Origin: Alphaproteobacteria bacterium HGW-Alphaproteobacteria-1
Lineage (GTDB): Bacteria > Pseudomonadota > Alphaproteobacteria > Rhodobacterales > Rhodobacteraceae
Direction of reading: 5' to 3'
Length of the DNA stretch: 39,675 nucleotides
Assembly (NCBI GenBank): GCA_002842985.1
Contig: PHEQ01000024.1
Location: 1 to 39,675, forward strand
The position numbers and the translations under genes are program-made. Under the pieces are notes generated by a model. It did no database searches. It had not been told where the DNA came from and saw nothing but the letters and a program-made list of their open reading frames with translations. Of the stretch, positions 30,244 through 37,628 are shown one piece after another. How positions within the stretch are numbered: the first letter of the stretch is position 1; every line of letters starts with the position of its first letter.

Positions 30244-31003
30244 GGTTGTTCTCCTCATGGCTGTGGTTCGGTCGACTGAGACCAGGGACCTTTGGCAACA
30301 TTCCACGACGGATGCGGCGAACCCGGGCATTCATCCAGTGACGGATGACGTGGCGATAGAGAAAGTCACGCGCAAATCCGAAGTTCTGACTATATTTCAA
30401 ATAAAAGTCATCGGGCGCATCAAAGGTTCCAAAATCACGAACGATACCGGTTTTCTGAATATAAGTGCTGCCGCCGTTCCAACTGACTGGTGGCGCACTC
30501 AGGCAATCCGTTCCAGCGCCGTAGCCGCAAAGGCTTTCTGTTTCGCTGAATTCCTTCTGAAGCGACTGCAGGAAGGGGGCGTCCAGAATGAAGCCTTCGA
30601 GATTGATCCAGCCCTCTTCTGTTTCGACTTCGACCCACGAGTGCAGAATTTCGGACGGTGCGAGGGGGTAGACCAATTCGGGCACCACGCCACGCTGCAG
30701 GGCCTTGTGGATGGTGAAGCCGTGCAGTCGGCAGCGGATGCCTACGCTGCGCAGCAGTGCCATGAGAAGCGTCCCTTTCGTGTTGCACTGCCCGTAGCCG
30801 TCGGTCAGCACCGCAGAGGCGGGAATGTCGTCGACGCGGTTGTAGCCGAACGCAATCACGTTCCGGACAAAGTCATAAACCGCGCCAATCCGGTCGACAC
30901 GGGCAAGGTCATGCCAGCCACGATCTCGTACCAGGTTCGAGATTGAGGGCGAGTCAAAATCCAGCAGTCTTGTTGCGGTTAAATAGGAATCGGTGGGTGC
31001 CAC
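30233..31003 (-). CDS. transglutaminase-like cysteine protease-fold protein
   Basis: This is a 256-aa protein starting at GTG 31003, with AGGAGA just upstream; GTG 31027 has none. The catalytic triad is visible: Cys73 in GYGQCNTKGTLL, His121 in ILHSWVEVE and the acidic residue in NLEGFILD (about 141). There is no signal peptide. Transglutaminase-fold proteins of this kind act as proteases or amide-modifying enzymes, and the substrate is unknown. Its coupling to a CDF exporter under a MerR-type promoter links it to metal response. Its last bases overlap the CDF start. Confidence 0.85.
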   Translation of the reverse strand: MAPTDSYLTATRLLDFDSPSISNLVRDRGWHDLARVDRIGAVYDFVRNVIAFGYNRVDDIPASAVLTDGYGQCNTKGTLLMALLRSVGIRCRLHGFTIHKALQRGVVPELVYPLAPSEILHSWVEVETEEGWINLEGFILDAPFLQSLQKEFSETESLCGYGAGTDCLSAPPVSWNGGSTYIQKTGIVRDFGTFDAPDDFYLKYSQNFGFARDFLYRHVIRHWMNARVRRIRRGMLPKVPGLSRPNHSHEENNRAA

Positions 31004-31032
31004 AGGGTCTCTCCTCGAATCGTTCACGAGGA

Positions 31033-31063
31033 GTCTTAATCTCTACAGTGACTAGAGAGACAA
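31033..31063 (-). promoter_or_regulatory. MerR-type promoter of the transglutaminase-CDF operon
   Basis: On the minus strand TTGTCT (31063-31058) and TAAGAC (31038-31033) are separated by 19 bases. That spacing is the overlong one typical of MerR-activated promoters. The spacer carries CTCTAGTCACTGTAGAG, an imperfect dyad with CTCTA/TAGAG arms. The MerR protein encoded at 32239-32667 is the likely activator. Confidence 0.65.
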
Positions 31064-31096
31064 GCCTTTTCTCAAATGTTACTTTCGATCACAGCT

Positions 31097-31831
31097 CTAT
31101 CCGATAGTGCCAAGGGCCGGGAAGGTTTCGAGCAGCCAGAAGGCAAGGCGGCTGATCTGACCTGTCATCACGCCGATACCCATCAGCACCATCAGTCCGC
31201 CCGATATACGATAGAGCCATCGACCAGCCGCACCGATCCGCTTTAGCCTGCCTGCAATCTCGTTGGTGAAGAGCGCTATGATTAGAAACGGCAGTCCAAG
31301 CCCTGCGGAGTAGATTGCCAGCAAGGCCATCCCGTCCGCTCCAGATGTCGCGCTTACTGCCAGGATCGACCCAAGCACAGGGCCTATGCAGGGCGTCCAG
31401 CCAAAGGCAAAGGCAAGACCCAAAAGGTAGGCTCCAACGGCGCTGCCGCCGTCAACTTTTACGTCGGGCCTCGTGTCACGCATCATTGCGGGGATCTTGA
31501 TCGCGCCCATCATGACAAGTCCGAACAAGACGATCAAGAAGCCACCCGCAAGCCCGAGTTCGTATTTCCAGCGCAAGAGCATCCCGCCCAAAAGACTTGC
31601 CCCGGCCCCGAGCGCCACGAAGACTGTCGAAAACCCGAGCACGAACCACAAACTCAGGACCACGCTGCGCGCCCGTTCGGCAATGCTGCGCGCCGCCCCG
31701 GATTTCGCGGCGGGCTGTCCCGCGATGTAAGAGACGTAGCCAGGTGCAAGAGGCAAGACGCAAGGCGACAGAAAGGATATAGCGCCACCCAGAAAAGCCG
31801 CGACGATTCCAACACCTGAGATTTCGAACAT
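31097..31831 (-). CDS. ccdA: CcdA-type thiol-disulfide electron transporter
   Basis: This is a 244-aa, six-helix membrane protein. The two redox cysteines are in FLSPCVLPLAPGY (C24) and GWTPCIGPVLG (about C148), the signature of CcdA/DsbD-beta proteins. CcdA carries electrons from cytoplasmic thioredoxin to periplasmic thiol proteins such as CcmG. AGGA precedes ATG 31831, and a MerR-type promoter lies just upstream. It works naturally with the ccmG/ccmH genes and the ScsB-type reductase further right. Confidence 0.93.
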   Translation of the reverse strand: MFEISGVGIVAAFLGGAISFLSPCVLPLAPGYVSYIAGQPAAKSGAARSIAERARSVVLSLWFVLGFSTVFVALGAGASLLGGMLLRWKYELGLAGGFLIVLFGLVMMGAIKIPAMMRDTRPDVKVDGGSAVGAYLLGLAFAFGWTPCIGPVLGSILAVSATSGADGMALLAIYSAGLGLPFLIIALFTNEIAGRLKRIGAAGRWLYRISGGLMVLMGIGVMTGQISRLAFWLLETFPALGTIG

Positions 31832-31869
31832 TCAATTCCTGCCTTGCTTTAGCCTGTGAAACGCGCACC

Positions 31870-31900
31870 GTTGTAAAAGCTAAAGCTACTGTAGGAGCAA
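31870..31900 (-). promoter_or_regulatory. MerR-type promoter of ccdA
   Basis: TTGCTC (31900-31895) and TACAAC (31875-31870) on the minus strand are 19 bases apart. The spacer starts with CTACAGTAGCTTTAG, matching the box shared with the other island promoters. The -10 element lies about 40 bases upstream of the ccdA start. Confidence 0.6.
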
Positions 31901-31910
31901 TGCCGTTTTA

Positions 31911-32237
31911 TTACGCTCCGCGGGGTGCCGCGAGGATGATGGCAGCACCCAACAAGCATACAGTGGTGCCGAGCAGATCCCACCTGTCCGGCCGGTGCCC
32001 TTCGGCGAGCCACATCCAGAGAATGGACGCGGCAATATAGATCCCACCATAGGCGGCAAAGGCGCGTCCCGCAGCCACAGTGTCGACCTGAGCCAGAAGC
32101 CAGCCGAACGCCACCAGCGCCGCCACACCGGGGACAAGCCAAAGTGGGGACGCGCCAAGACGCCACCATGCCCAGATGGCAAAGCATCCGGCGATCTCAG
32201 CCAAGGCCGCGAGCGGATAGACGAGCACTGCGGTCAT
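31911..32237 (-). CDS. YnfA/UPF0060-family membrane protein
   Basis: This is a 108-aa protein with four helices. The family pattern [20 protein letters not shown], then [22 protein letters not shown] and [19 protein letters not shown] is clear. It is distantly related to small multidrug-resistance exporters; its transport function is unproven. It starts one base after the MerR stop, so the two form an operon. It often accompanies metal-responsive MerR genes. Confidence 0.9.
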   Translation of the reverse strand: MTAVLVYPLAALAEIAGCFAIWAWWRLGASPLWLVPGVAALVAFGWLLAQVDTVAAGRAFAAYGGIYIAASILWMWLAEGHRPDRWDLLGTTVCLLGAAIILAAPRGA

Positions 32238-32238
32238 C

Positions 32239-32667
32239 TCAGGCGCCGATCTCGTCGTGGTCCGTCAGGCACTCGGAATGGTCGCGCAACACCTCCAGCA
32301 CACGGCAATCGGCCGTGTGCCCGCCGCTGCATTCGTGCACCATCCTCTGCAATTCTGTCCGAAGGGCTTCAAGTCGGGCCATACGTTGCTCAACCTGCTT
32401 GAGTTGTCGGCGAGCGATGGCATCGGCCTCCGCGCACGACTTGTCTGGATGATCGCTCAGATCAAGAAGCTCACGGATTGCGTCCAGCGAGAACCCGAGT
32501 TGCCGCGCATGCCGGACGAAAGACAAGCGGTCAAGCTCACTATCTCCATAGCGCCGCTGACCGCCAGCCGATCGCCCGGGCTCGGGCAGGAGTCCGATCT
32601 GCTCGTAATAGCGGATCGTCTGCACCTTCGTCCCGGTCCTTTTTGCCAAAGTGCCGATTGTGAGCAT
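32239..32667 (-). CDS. metal-responsive MerR-family regulator
   Basis: This is a 142-aa protein with GGAGAGGTGAT before ATG 32667. The N-terminal winged helix is typical ([20 protein letters not shown], then GLLPEPGRS and [12 protein letters not shown]). After the dimerisation helix comes a metal loop with C78, C113, H117 and C121 ([11 protein letters not shown]), followed by C133. This is close to the ZntR/CadR arrangement for Zn2+, Cd2+ or Pb2+. MerR proteins untwist promoters with 19-20-base spacers. Five matching CTACAG boxes lie within 4.4 kb, including one in its own leader. Confidence 0.92.
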   Translation of the reverse strand: MLTIGTLAKRTGTKVQTIRYYEQIGLLPEPGRSAGGQRRYGDSELDRLSFVRHARQLGFSLDAIRELLDLSDHPDKSCAEADAIARRQLKQVEQRMARLEALRTELQRMVHECSGGHTADCRVLEVLRDHSECLTDHDEIGA

Positions 32668-32685
32668 ATCACCTCTCCAAACTAT

Positions 32686-32700
32686 CTACAGCCCGTGTAG
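32686..32700 (-). promoter_or_regulatory. MerR box in the merR-ynfA leader
   Basis: CTACACGGGCTGTAG (minus strand) has perfect CTACA/TGTAG arms around CGGGC and lies 20 bases before the merR start. This fits autoregulation of the regulator. It differs from the other boxes in its centre. Confidence 0.55.
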
Positions 32701-32778
32701 CTTTAAGCGTTTTTTTGCACAAGTTCCGCTCGGCATCTCACAGGTCAGTGAACATCGCTCTTTCATCCAGAATAGGTC

Positions 32779-32809
32779 TTGAACCTACAGTAGCTAGAGG
32801 GTGTAAACG
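32779..32809 (+). promoter_or_regulatory. MerR-type promoter reading towards the small membrane gene and the ScsB gene
   Basis: TTGAAC (32779-32784), a 19-base spacer and TAAACG (32804-32809). The spacer opens with CTACAGTAGCTAGAGGGTG, very close to characterised CadR/ZntR-type operators. It points rightwards, away from merR, and is the best-formed of the five boxes. Confidence 0.65.
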
Positions 32810-32845
32810 CGCCTAAAATATAGAATCAAATTCGGGCGGAGCGGC

Positions 32846-32977
32846 GTGCGGCTATCAGGTCTTCAGAAAGTACTACGGGTTTTGGCGGGTGTGGCGGCGC
32901 TCGTTTTCATCTGGTCGTTGTTGTGGTGCGACTATTTTGTCGCCCAGCATCGGGTCTCGACGGGCGCACTATCGTAA
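32846..32977 (+). CDS. 43-aa single-helix membrane protein
   Basis: This short gene begins at GTG 32846 with GGAG at 32838-32841 and ends at TAA 32975-32977. It encodes a basic N-terminus (RLSGLQKVLRVL), one membrane helix (AGVAALVFIWSLLW) and a short tail (CDYFVAQHRVSTGALS). It lies 37 bases after a well-formed MerR-type promoter, which makes it likely to be transcribed in response to metal. Whether it is full length or the stub of a longer gene is unclear. Confidence 0.5.
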   Translation: MRLSGLQKVLRVLAGVAALVFIWSLLWCDYFVAQHRVSTGALS

Positions 32978-33240
32978 GTATCGTGAACAGACAAAAAAGG
33001 ACTAACCTTGAAACGGCGCTAGCCTGAGAGCGCGACACCATGGAGAGCGGGTCCAGCTTGCGTTCGACGCGGAAAAACGACTGTTTTGTAGGAAGCCCAG
33101 ACGAGCATCGCTGTCGCCTAGTTGGTCGGAGTCTTGGCTCTGCCCACTGTTTGAGGGGTCGACGCCGTCACAAAGGCGTTCGGGACTAGCACGTTGCTGT
33201 AACTTCCCGAGACTGAGCGCGAAGAAAAAGAGGTCAGAAT

Positions 33241-35343
33241 ATGCGTACAACCTTGGCAGGGTATCAGGGATTGCTTATCAGTCTCGCACTCTTTCTTGTT
33301 TTTGTGGCAAGCCCTGTTCGCGCCTTGGAATCCAATGCGTATCGTTCCGAAGTTCTGACGGCACGTTTGATCGTCGCGGAAGCAGGAATCGCCCCAGGAT
33401 CGCAGTTCCTTTCGGCGGGTTTGAAGATTGAACTGGAGGAAGGATGGAAAGCGTACTGGCGGTCGCCAGGCGAGGTTGGCCTGCCGCCAGAGATCGATTG
33501 GGAGGGGTCCACAAACCTTGAATCCGTCGACATGCTTTGGCCCGCACCCACGCGTTTCCGCGCCTTCGGAATTGAAAATTTCGGCTATGCCAAACAAGTA
33601 ATATTTCCATTGCAGTTGCGGCTTGCGAACTCTGATAGAGCGGCCGAGCTGAAGGGACTCGTCGATCTGCTGATCTGCTCCAATGTGTGCATTCCGGAAA
33701 GGTTTGAATTGACACTCCCTGTGCCATTGGGAACGGGCGTCGATGCGAAAGCCGCGACCGATATCGCGACATGGGCCGCTCGCGTACCTGTTGCAGGGCC
33801 AGAAAGTGCAATAGCGGTCTCGGGCGCATCGCTGAAGCAGGATCAGGCATTGGTTGTTCAAATGACGCGGCCTTCTGGCTGGAACAATCCCGATCTTTTT
33901 CCAGAGTTTGGTGCAGGCTCTGCATTCGGCGCACCCGACATCCGCCTTACAAGTGATCGCACCGGTCTCTGGGCAAGTATCCCGATTCTCGCGTTAAGCG
34001 AGGAACAAACCTCCCTTCGAATTACGGTCGTAGACGAGGGTGTCGCGGTTACATTCGATGATGTGAACACTACCGACGTTGTACCTGCGCCACCTTACGC
34101 ATCCGAGACCAGCCAAGATAGGGGTCAGTTTTTCCCGATTCTCTTGCTGTCCTTCCTGGGAGGGTTGATACTGAACGCAATGCCATGCGTCTTGCCAGTT
34201 CTATCGATTAAGTTCGGGTCGGCGCTCCGAATGAAGAATCGCTCCCTTTCACAATTGCGCGCGGGATTTCTCGCTACGGCTGTGGGAACTGTTGCTTTTA
34301 TGTGGGTGCTGGCCTTGGCGGTCATAGCGCTGCAGACGCTCGGATATGCCGTTGGATGGGGTGTGCAGTTTCAGAATGCATATTTCCTAATTGCACTCAT
34401 TCTCGTTGTCGGACTCTTTGCGGCAAATTTGTTTGGAGTTTTTGAAATTTCTTTGCCCAGCAGCTGGATGGTTAGGCTATCTGGCCGCTTTGGGCGGGGG
34501 TATGCCGAAGACTTCTCCACCGGCGCTCTGGCTGCGATACTTGCAACGCCTTGTTCAGCCCCGTTGCTGGGGACAGCCATTGCCTTCGCCCTTTCTGGCA
34601 CGACAGGCGATATACTTGCGGTTTTCACAGCGATGGGGATTGGGCTTGCACTGCCATATATTCTGGTTGCCGCTTGGCCTGGTTTCCTGTCTCGACTGCC
34701 CAAACCGGGACCCTGGATGATAAGCGTGAAGATCGTTCTCGGATTGCTGCTTGCCGGAACCGTTGCATGGCTATGCTGGGTCTTGATTGGTGTGACGTCG
34801 CCAACTCTCACAGGCCTGGTGCTGCTGGGTCTTGGGCTCATCGTACTGGCGGCGAGAGCCTATCAGGTTCAGCCTCGTAACGGTTTGCTGTGGGGAATGA
34901 CTGCGGTTTTGGGCATGACGTTGGCGGCCCCTGCACTGCTGCCAAAAAGCTCCGATGATGTAACAGCCTCGATCACTTCTTACTGGGTCGAGTTCGACCG
35001 GTCCCGGATCGCGCGTGAAGTGTCGCAGGGCAAAACTGTCTTCGTGGACGTTACTGCGGATTGGTGCATCACTTGTAAAGCAAACAAAACCCTGGTCCTG
35101 GATCGTGAACCAGTTTTGGGAGCACTTGGCGAGGAAGGCGTGATTGCGATGCGCGCGGATTGGACGCGACCGGACGCGAAAATCCAATCCTATCTCGAGG
35201 CGCACGGCAGATACGCAATTCCGCTCAACATCGTCTACGGTCCAGATGCTCCTGAAGGTATCATTTTATCTGAACTACTATCTGCGGATGCCGTTCTCGA
35301 AGCACTGTCGGCTGCCAATCTCAGCGCTGTCCGAAAACGATGA
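33241..35343 (+). CDS. ScsB/DsbD-type thiol-disulfide reductase
   Basis: This is a 700-aa protein with AGAGGT upstream of ATG 33241. After a signal peptide (about 1-28) comes an N-terminal periplasmic domain of about 260 residues. It has a cysteine pair (LLICSNVCIPERF) like the alpha domain of ScsB. Next is an eight-helix DsbD-beta region with redox motifs NAMPCVLPVLSIK (near 312-324) and ATPCSAPLLGTA (near 436-447). The C-terminal thioredoxin domain has DWCITCK (near 606-612). It passes electrons from cytoplasmic thioredoxin to periplasmic partners; ScsB homologues are linked to copper tolerance. It is probably driven by the rightward MerR-type promoter. Confidence 0.9.
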   Translation: MRTTLAGYQGLLISLALFLVFVASPVRALESNAYRSEVLTARLIVAEAGIAPGSQFLSAGLKIELEEGWKAYWRSPGEVGLPPEIDWEGSTNLESVDMLWPAPTRFRAFGIENFGYAKQVIFPLQLRLANSDRAAELKGLVDLLICSNVCIPERFELTLPVPLGTGVDAKAATDIATWAARVPVAGPESAIAVSGASLKQDQALVVQMTRPSGWNNPDLFPEFGAGSAFGAPDIRLTSDRTGLWASIPILALSEEQTSLRITVVDEGVAVTFDDVNTTDVVPAPPYASETSQDRGQFFPILLLSFLGGLILNAMPCVLPVLSIKFGSALRMKNRSLSQLRAGFLATAVGTVAFMWVLALAVIALQTLGYAVGWGVQFQNAYFLIALILVVGLFAANLFGVFEISLPSSWMVRLSGRFGRGYAEDFSTGALAAILATPCSAPLLGTAIAFALSGTTGDILAVFTAMGIGLALPYILVAAWPGFLSRLPKPGPWMISVKIVLGLLLAGTVAWLCWVLIGVTSPTLTGLVLLGLGLIVLAARAYQVQPRNGLLWGMTAVLGMTLAAPALLPKSSDDVTASITSYWVEFDRSRIAREVSQGKTVFVDVTADWCITCKANKTLVLDREPVLGALGEEGVIAMRADWTRPDAKIQSYLEAHGRYAIPLNIVYGPDAPEGIILSELLSADAVLEALSAANLSAVRKR

Positions 35344-35378
35344 CATAGTGCCGTTGCATTGCTCAAGGGAGGCAGAAC

Positions 35379-35392
35379 CTACAGTGGTTTAG
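35379..35392 (+). promoter_or_regulatory. orphan MerR-like box between convergent genes
   Basis: CTACAGTGGTTTAG lies in the 99-base gap between the 3' ends of the ScsB-type gene and ccmI. The flanking -35/-10 sequences are poor in both directions. A short start-like element (GAAAGGAAAG then ATG at 35416) follows but leads into the end of ccmI antisense. It may be the leftover promoter of a gene deleted when the ccm genes were joined here. Confidence 0.4.
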
Positions 35393-35442
35393 TTTCAGGT
35401 GAAAGGAAAGCTGTTATGTATCTGAGACCACGCGGCCCCAAT

Positions 35443-36594
35443 TTATTTGTTGATCCGATCCAATCGGGCCGTGGCGGCGGCACGCATAGGGTCGGTTTCC
35501 GGAAGGCTTTCGGCCAAGGTGCGCGCATTGTCGGCGGCGTTCTGGGCAGCATCAAAGTCACCCAATACACTGTACGCCTCCGCAAGCCGAAGCCATCCTT
35601 CAAGATTGTCTTGGTCATCCAACAATCGCGCCGCCAAGCGGTCAACCATGGAGCGGACGAAAGCGCTGCGTTCCTCGACCGACATGTCCTGAGCGGCCTC
35701 GATATCGGCCGCACCGGGGCTACGCGCGTCCCGAGAGTCCGGAAAGAAATCAGCTAGGGTGACAGGGCTCTCTCCAACCTGTTCCCCCAATCGGTTGGCG
35801 ACAGACAGGAAAAGTTCCATCCACGGATAGGCGCGATCCGCTCTCTTGAGGCGCTCGATCAAAAGCGTCCTCGCTTCATCTGGAACCCCGTCCTGTTCGA
35901 GGATCCGGGCTCTATAGAAAATTGGGCCTGGATCATCGGGGGCCATCTCCGATGCGCGTTCGATCACGCTTTCCGCTTGCGGCGTCACGATCCCGTTCTC
36001 GGCTGCGATCAAGGCCTCGGCATATAGCAATAGGGTTGAGATATCTGCATTGTCGCGGACAGTGACGCGTTCGAATGCATCGGCGGCATCATCGTAACGA
36101 GCCATACGCATATAGGTCTGACCGAGCAGAACCCAACCATCACTTGGTCCACCAGACTCGTCTGCTTCAAGCCGGGTTTTTAGTCTCTGGGTCAACTCTG
36201 AGAGGTTTGCGGCTTCCTGGGTTTCAGATGCGCGAGACGCCAGAGGCTGGCTTTCGATCTGTGGCGAGCCGATTTGAGAATACAGAGCGAAGGCTACCAA
36301 TGGCGTGGCAATGGCGGACGCGAAGATGGTGCTTCGCCCACTTGCGCGCGACGATTCACGTGTCGCAAGCCGACCGGCAGCCAGAATGCGGCGTTTGATT
36401 TCAACCCTGGCCGCGTCGGCCTCGGTAACGGATATCAGATTCCGCTCTTGATCAGTATCAATTTCGGAAAGCTGATCCTTGAGGATAACCAACGCTCCAT
36501 CCTTTCTGTTCAGGACTTCACCCGTTCGATAGAGACCGGACAAGAACAGAAGGACAGTGATGGATGCCATCGCGCCTAACACCAACCAAATCAT
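35443..36594 (-). CDS. ccmI: CcmI cytochrome c maturation chaperone
   Basis: This is a 383-aa protein. There are two membrane helices near the N-terminus (IWLVLGAMASITVLLFLSGLY and a second at about 90-105) with a leucine-zipper-like cytoplasmic loop between them. TPR repeats follow (SDGWVLLGQTYMRMARYDDA, NLEGWLRLAEAYSVLGDFDA), as in CcmI/CycH. It binds apocytochrome c and hands it to CcmF/CcmH. ATG 36594 overlaps the ccmH stop by four bases. It is the last gene of the ccmF-G-H-I string. Confidence 0.92.
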   Translation of the reverse strand: MIWLVLGAMASITVLLFLSGLYRTGEVLNRKDGALVILKDQLSEIDTDQERNLISVTEADAARVEIKRRILAAGRLATRESSRASGRSTIFASAIATPLVAFALYSQIGSPQIESQPLASRASETQEAANLSELTQRLKTRLEADESGGPSDGWVLLGQTYMRMARYDDAADAFERVTVRDNADISTLLLYAEALIAAENGIVTPQAESVIERASEMAPDDPGPIFYRARILEQDGVPDEARTLLIERLKRADRAYPWMELFLSVANRLGEQVGESPVTLADFFPDSRDARSPGAADIEAAQDMSVEERSAFVRSMVDRLAARLLDDQDNLEGWLRLAEAYSVLGDFDAAQNAADNARTLAESLPETDPMRAAATARLDRINK

Positions 36595-37076
36595 GGGTCT
36601 CTCCGTCCTTCATTTTCATGAAAAATGGCTTCGAACTCACGCTCTTCATCGGGGCTCAGTGGATCAGCAGTGCCATCAAGAACGGCCCTGCTTCGGTACC
36701 TGATTGTGACAAAGACAACGCCAATCCCAACGGCAAAAAGAACCGCTGGTCCGAACCACAACAGATACGTGGCGGGTTTCAGTCGCGGCCTGAACAGGAC
36801 GAAGTCACCATATCGATCTACGAAAAACGCAATGATCTCGTCATTTGTTTCACCTGCAATCAGACGTTCGCGCAGCAAGGTGCGCATCGTTCGGGCAACA
36901 CCCGCATTTGAGCTATCGATATCCTGATTCTGGCAGACAACGCAGCGTAGCTGCTTTGAGAGCTCCCGGGCGCGCGACTCAAGCACCGGATCATCCAGCA
37001 ACTCATCTGGCTCCACAGCCCATGCCGCGGTTGTTGCGGAAAGCATCAGCACCAGTGAATAGAGCCAACTCTTCAT
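36591..37076 (-). CDS. ccmH: CcmH/CcmL heme-lyase thiol reductase subunit
   Basis: This is a 161-aa protein with a signal peptide ending at about residue 20. The redox motif QLRCVVCQNQDI (about 42-53) is the CcmH signature. A C-terminal membrane helix follows (LLWFGPAVLFAVGIGVVFV) with a short cytoplasmic tail. It reduces the CXXCH cysteines of apocytochrome c before heme attachment. It overlaps ccmG and ccmI by four bases on each side. Confidence 0.95.
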   Translation of the reverse strand: MKSWLYSLVLMLSATTAAWAVEPDELLDDPVLESRARELSKQLRCVVCQNQDIDSSNAGVARTMRTLLRERLIAGETNDEIIAFFVDRYGDFVLFRPRLKPATYLLWFGPAVLFAVGIGVVFVTIRYRSRAVLDGTADPLSPDEEREFEAIFHENEGRRDP

Positions 37077-37627
37077 GATTGACCACCTGCTGCGGCCAAC
37101 GCAGCACGAATTTCATCCTGTGCCTCTGGCGTCACAATGGGACCAACGTAGCGATAGACTACGATACCGTTCGCATCGATCACAAACGTCTCAGGCACCC
37201 CCGAAATACCCCATTCGATACCGACCCGGCCCTCGCTGTCTGATCCGATCCTCTCATAGGGGTTGCCAAGCTCCTCCAGCCAGTTTGCGGCATCTGCTGG
37301 TTTGTCCATGTAGTTAATCCCCATCAGCCGAACACCGTCCTGTTCAACAAGCCTGGTTAGCACCGCATGCTCAGCACGACAGGGCACGCACCATGAAGCG
37401 AATACATTGACCAAAACCGGCTCGCCAATGCTACGAAGGGCTGCGGCCGACAGTCCGGGGGTCTGCGTGCTCTCTACCGGTGGAAGCTCAAAATCCGGAA
37501 CTGGTTCGGAGACCAAAGCGGAAGGAATTGCGTTAGGATCTCGGTCTGGGTTGAGCCCCCAGAACAAAAATCCACCCAAGACCACTGCGACCAGCGCTGG
37601 CATCGCGAGAAGGATTTTCTTCATCAT
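37073..37627 (-). CDS. ccmG: CcmG/DsbE periplasmic thioredoxin
   Basis: This is a 184-aa protein. ATG 37627 lies two bases after the ccmF stop with GGCGGA upstream; the longer frame to 37936 is inside ccmF. An N-terminal membrane anchor (about 5-24) precedes a thioredoxin fold with the active site ASWCVPCRAEH (77-87) and GVPETFVID (143-151), the acidic CcmG loop region. It receives electrons from CcdA and keeps CcmH or the apocytochrome reduced. Confidence 0.95.
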   Translation of the reverse strand: MMKKILLAMPALVAVVLGGFLFWGLNPDRDPNAIPSALVSEPVPDFELPPVESTQTPGLSAAALRSIGEPVLVNVFASWCVPCRAEHAVLTRLVEQDGVRLMGINYMDKPADAANWLEELGNPYERIGSDSEGRVGIEWGISGVPETFVIDANGIVVYRYVGPIVTPEAQDEIRAALAAAGGQS

Positions 37628-37628
37628 A

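Noticed and set aside
35416..35757. Plus-strand frame with a plausible leader and ATG at 35416
   Set aside because: After ten codons it runs antisense through ccmI, which is clearly real. At most its first bases are the scar of a lost gene.
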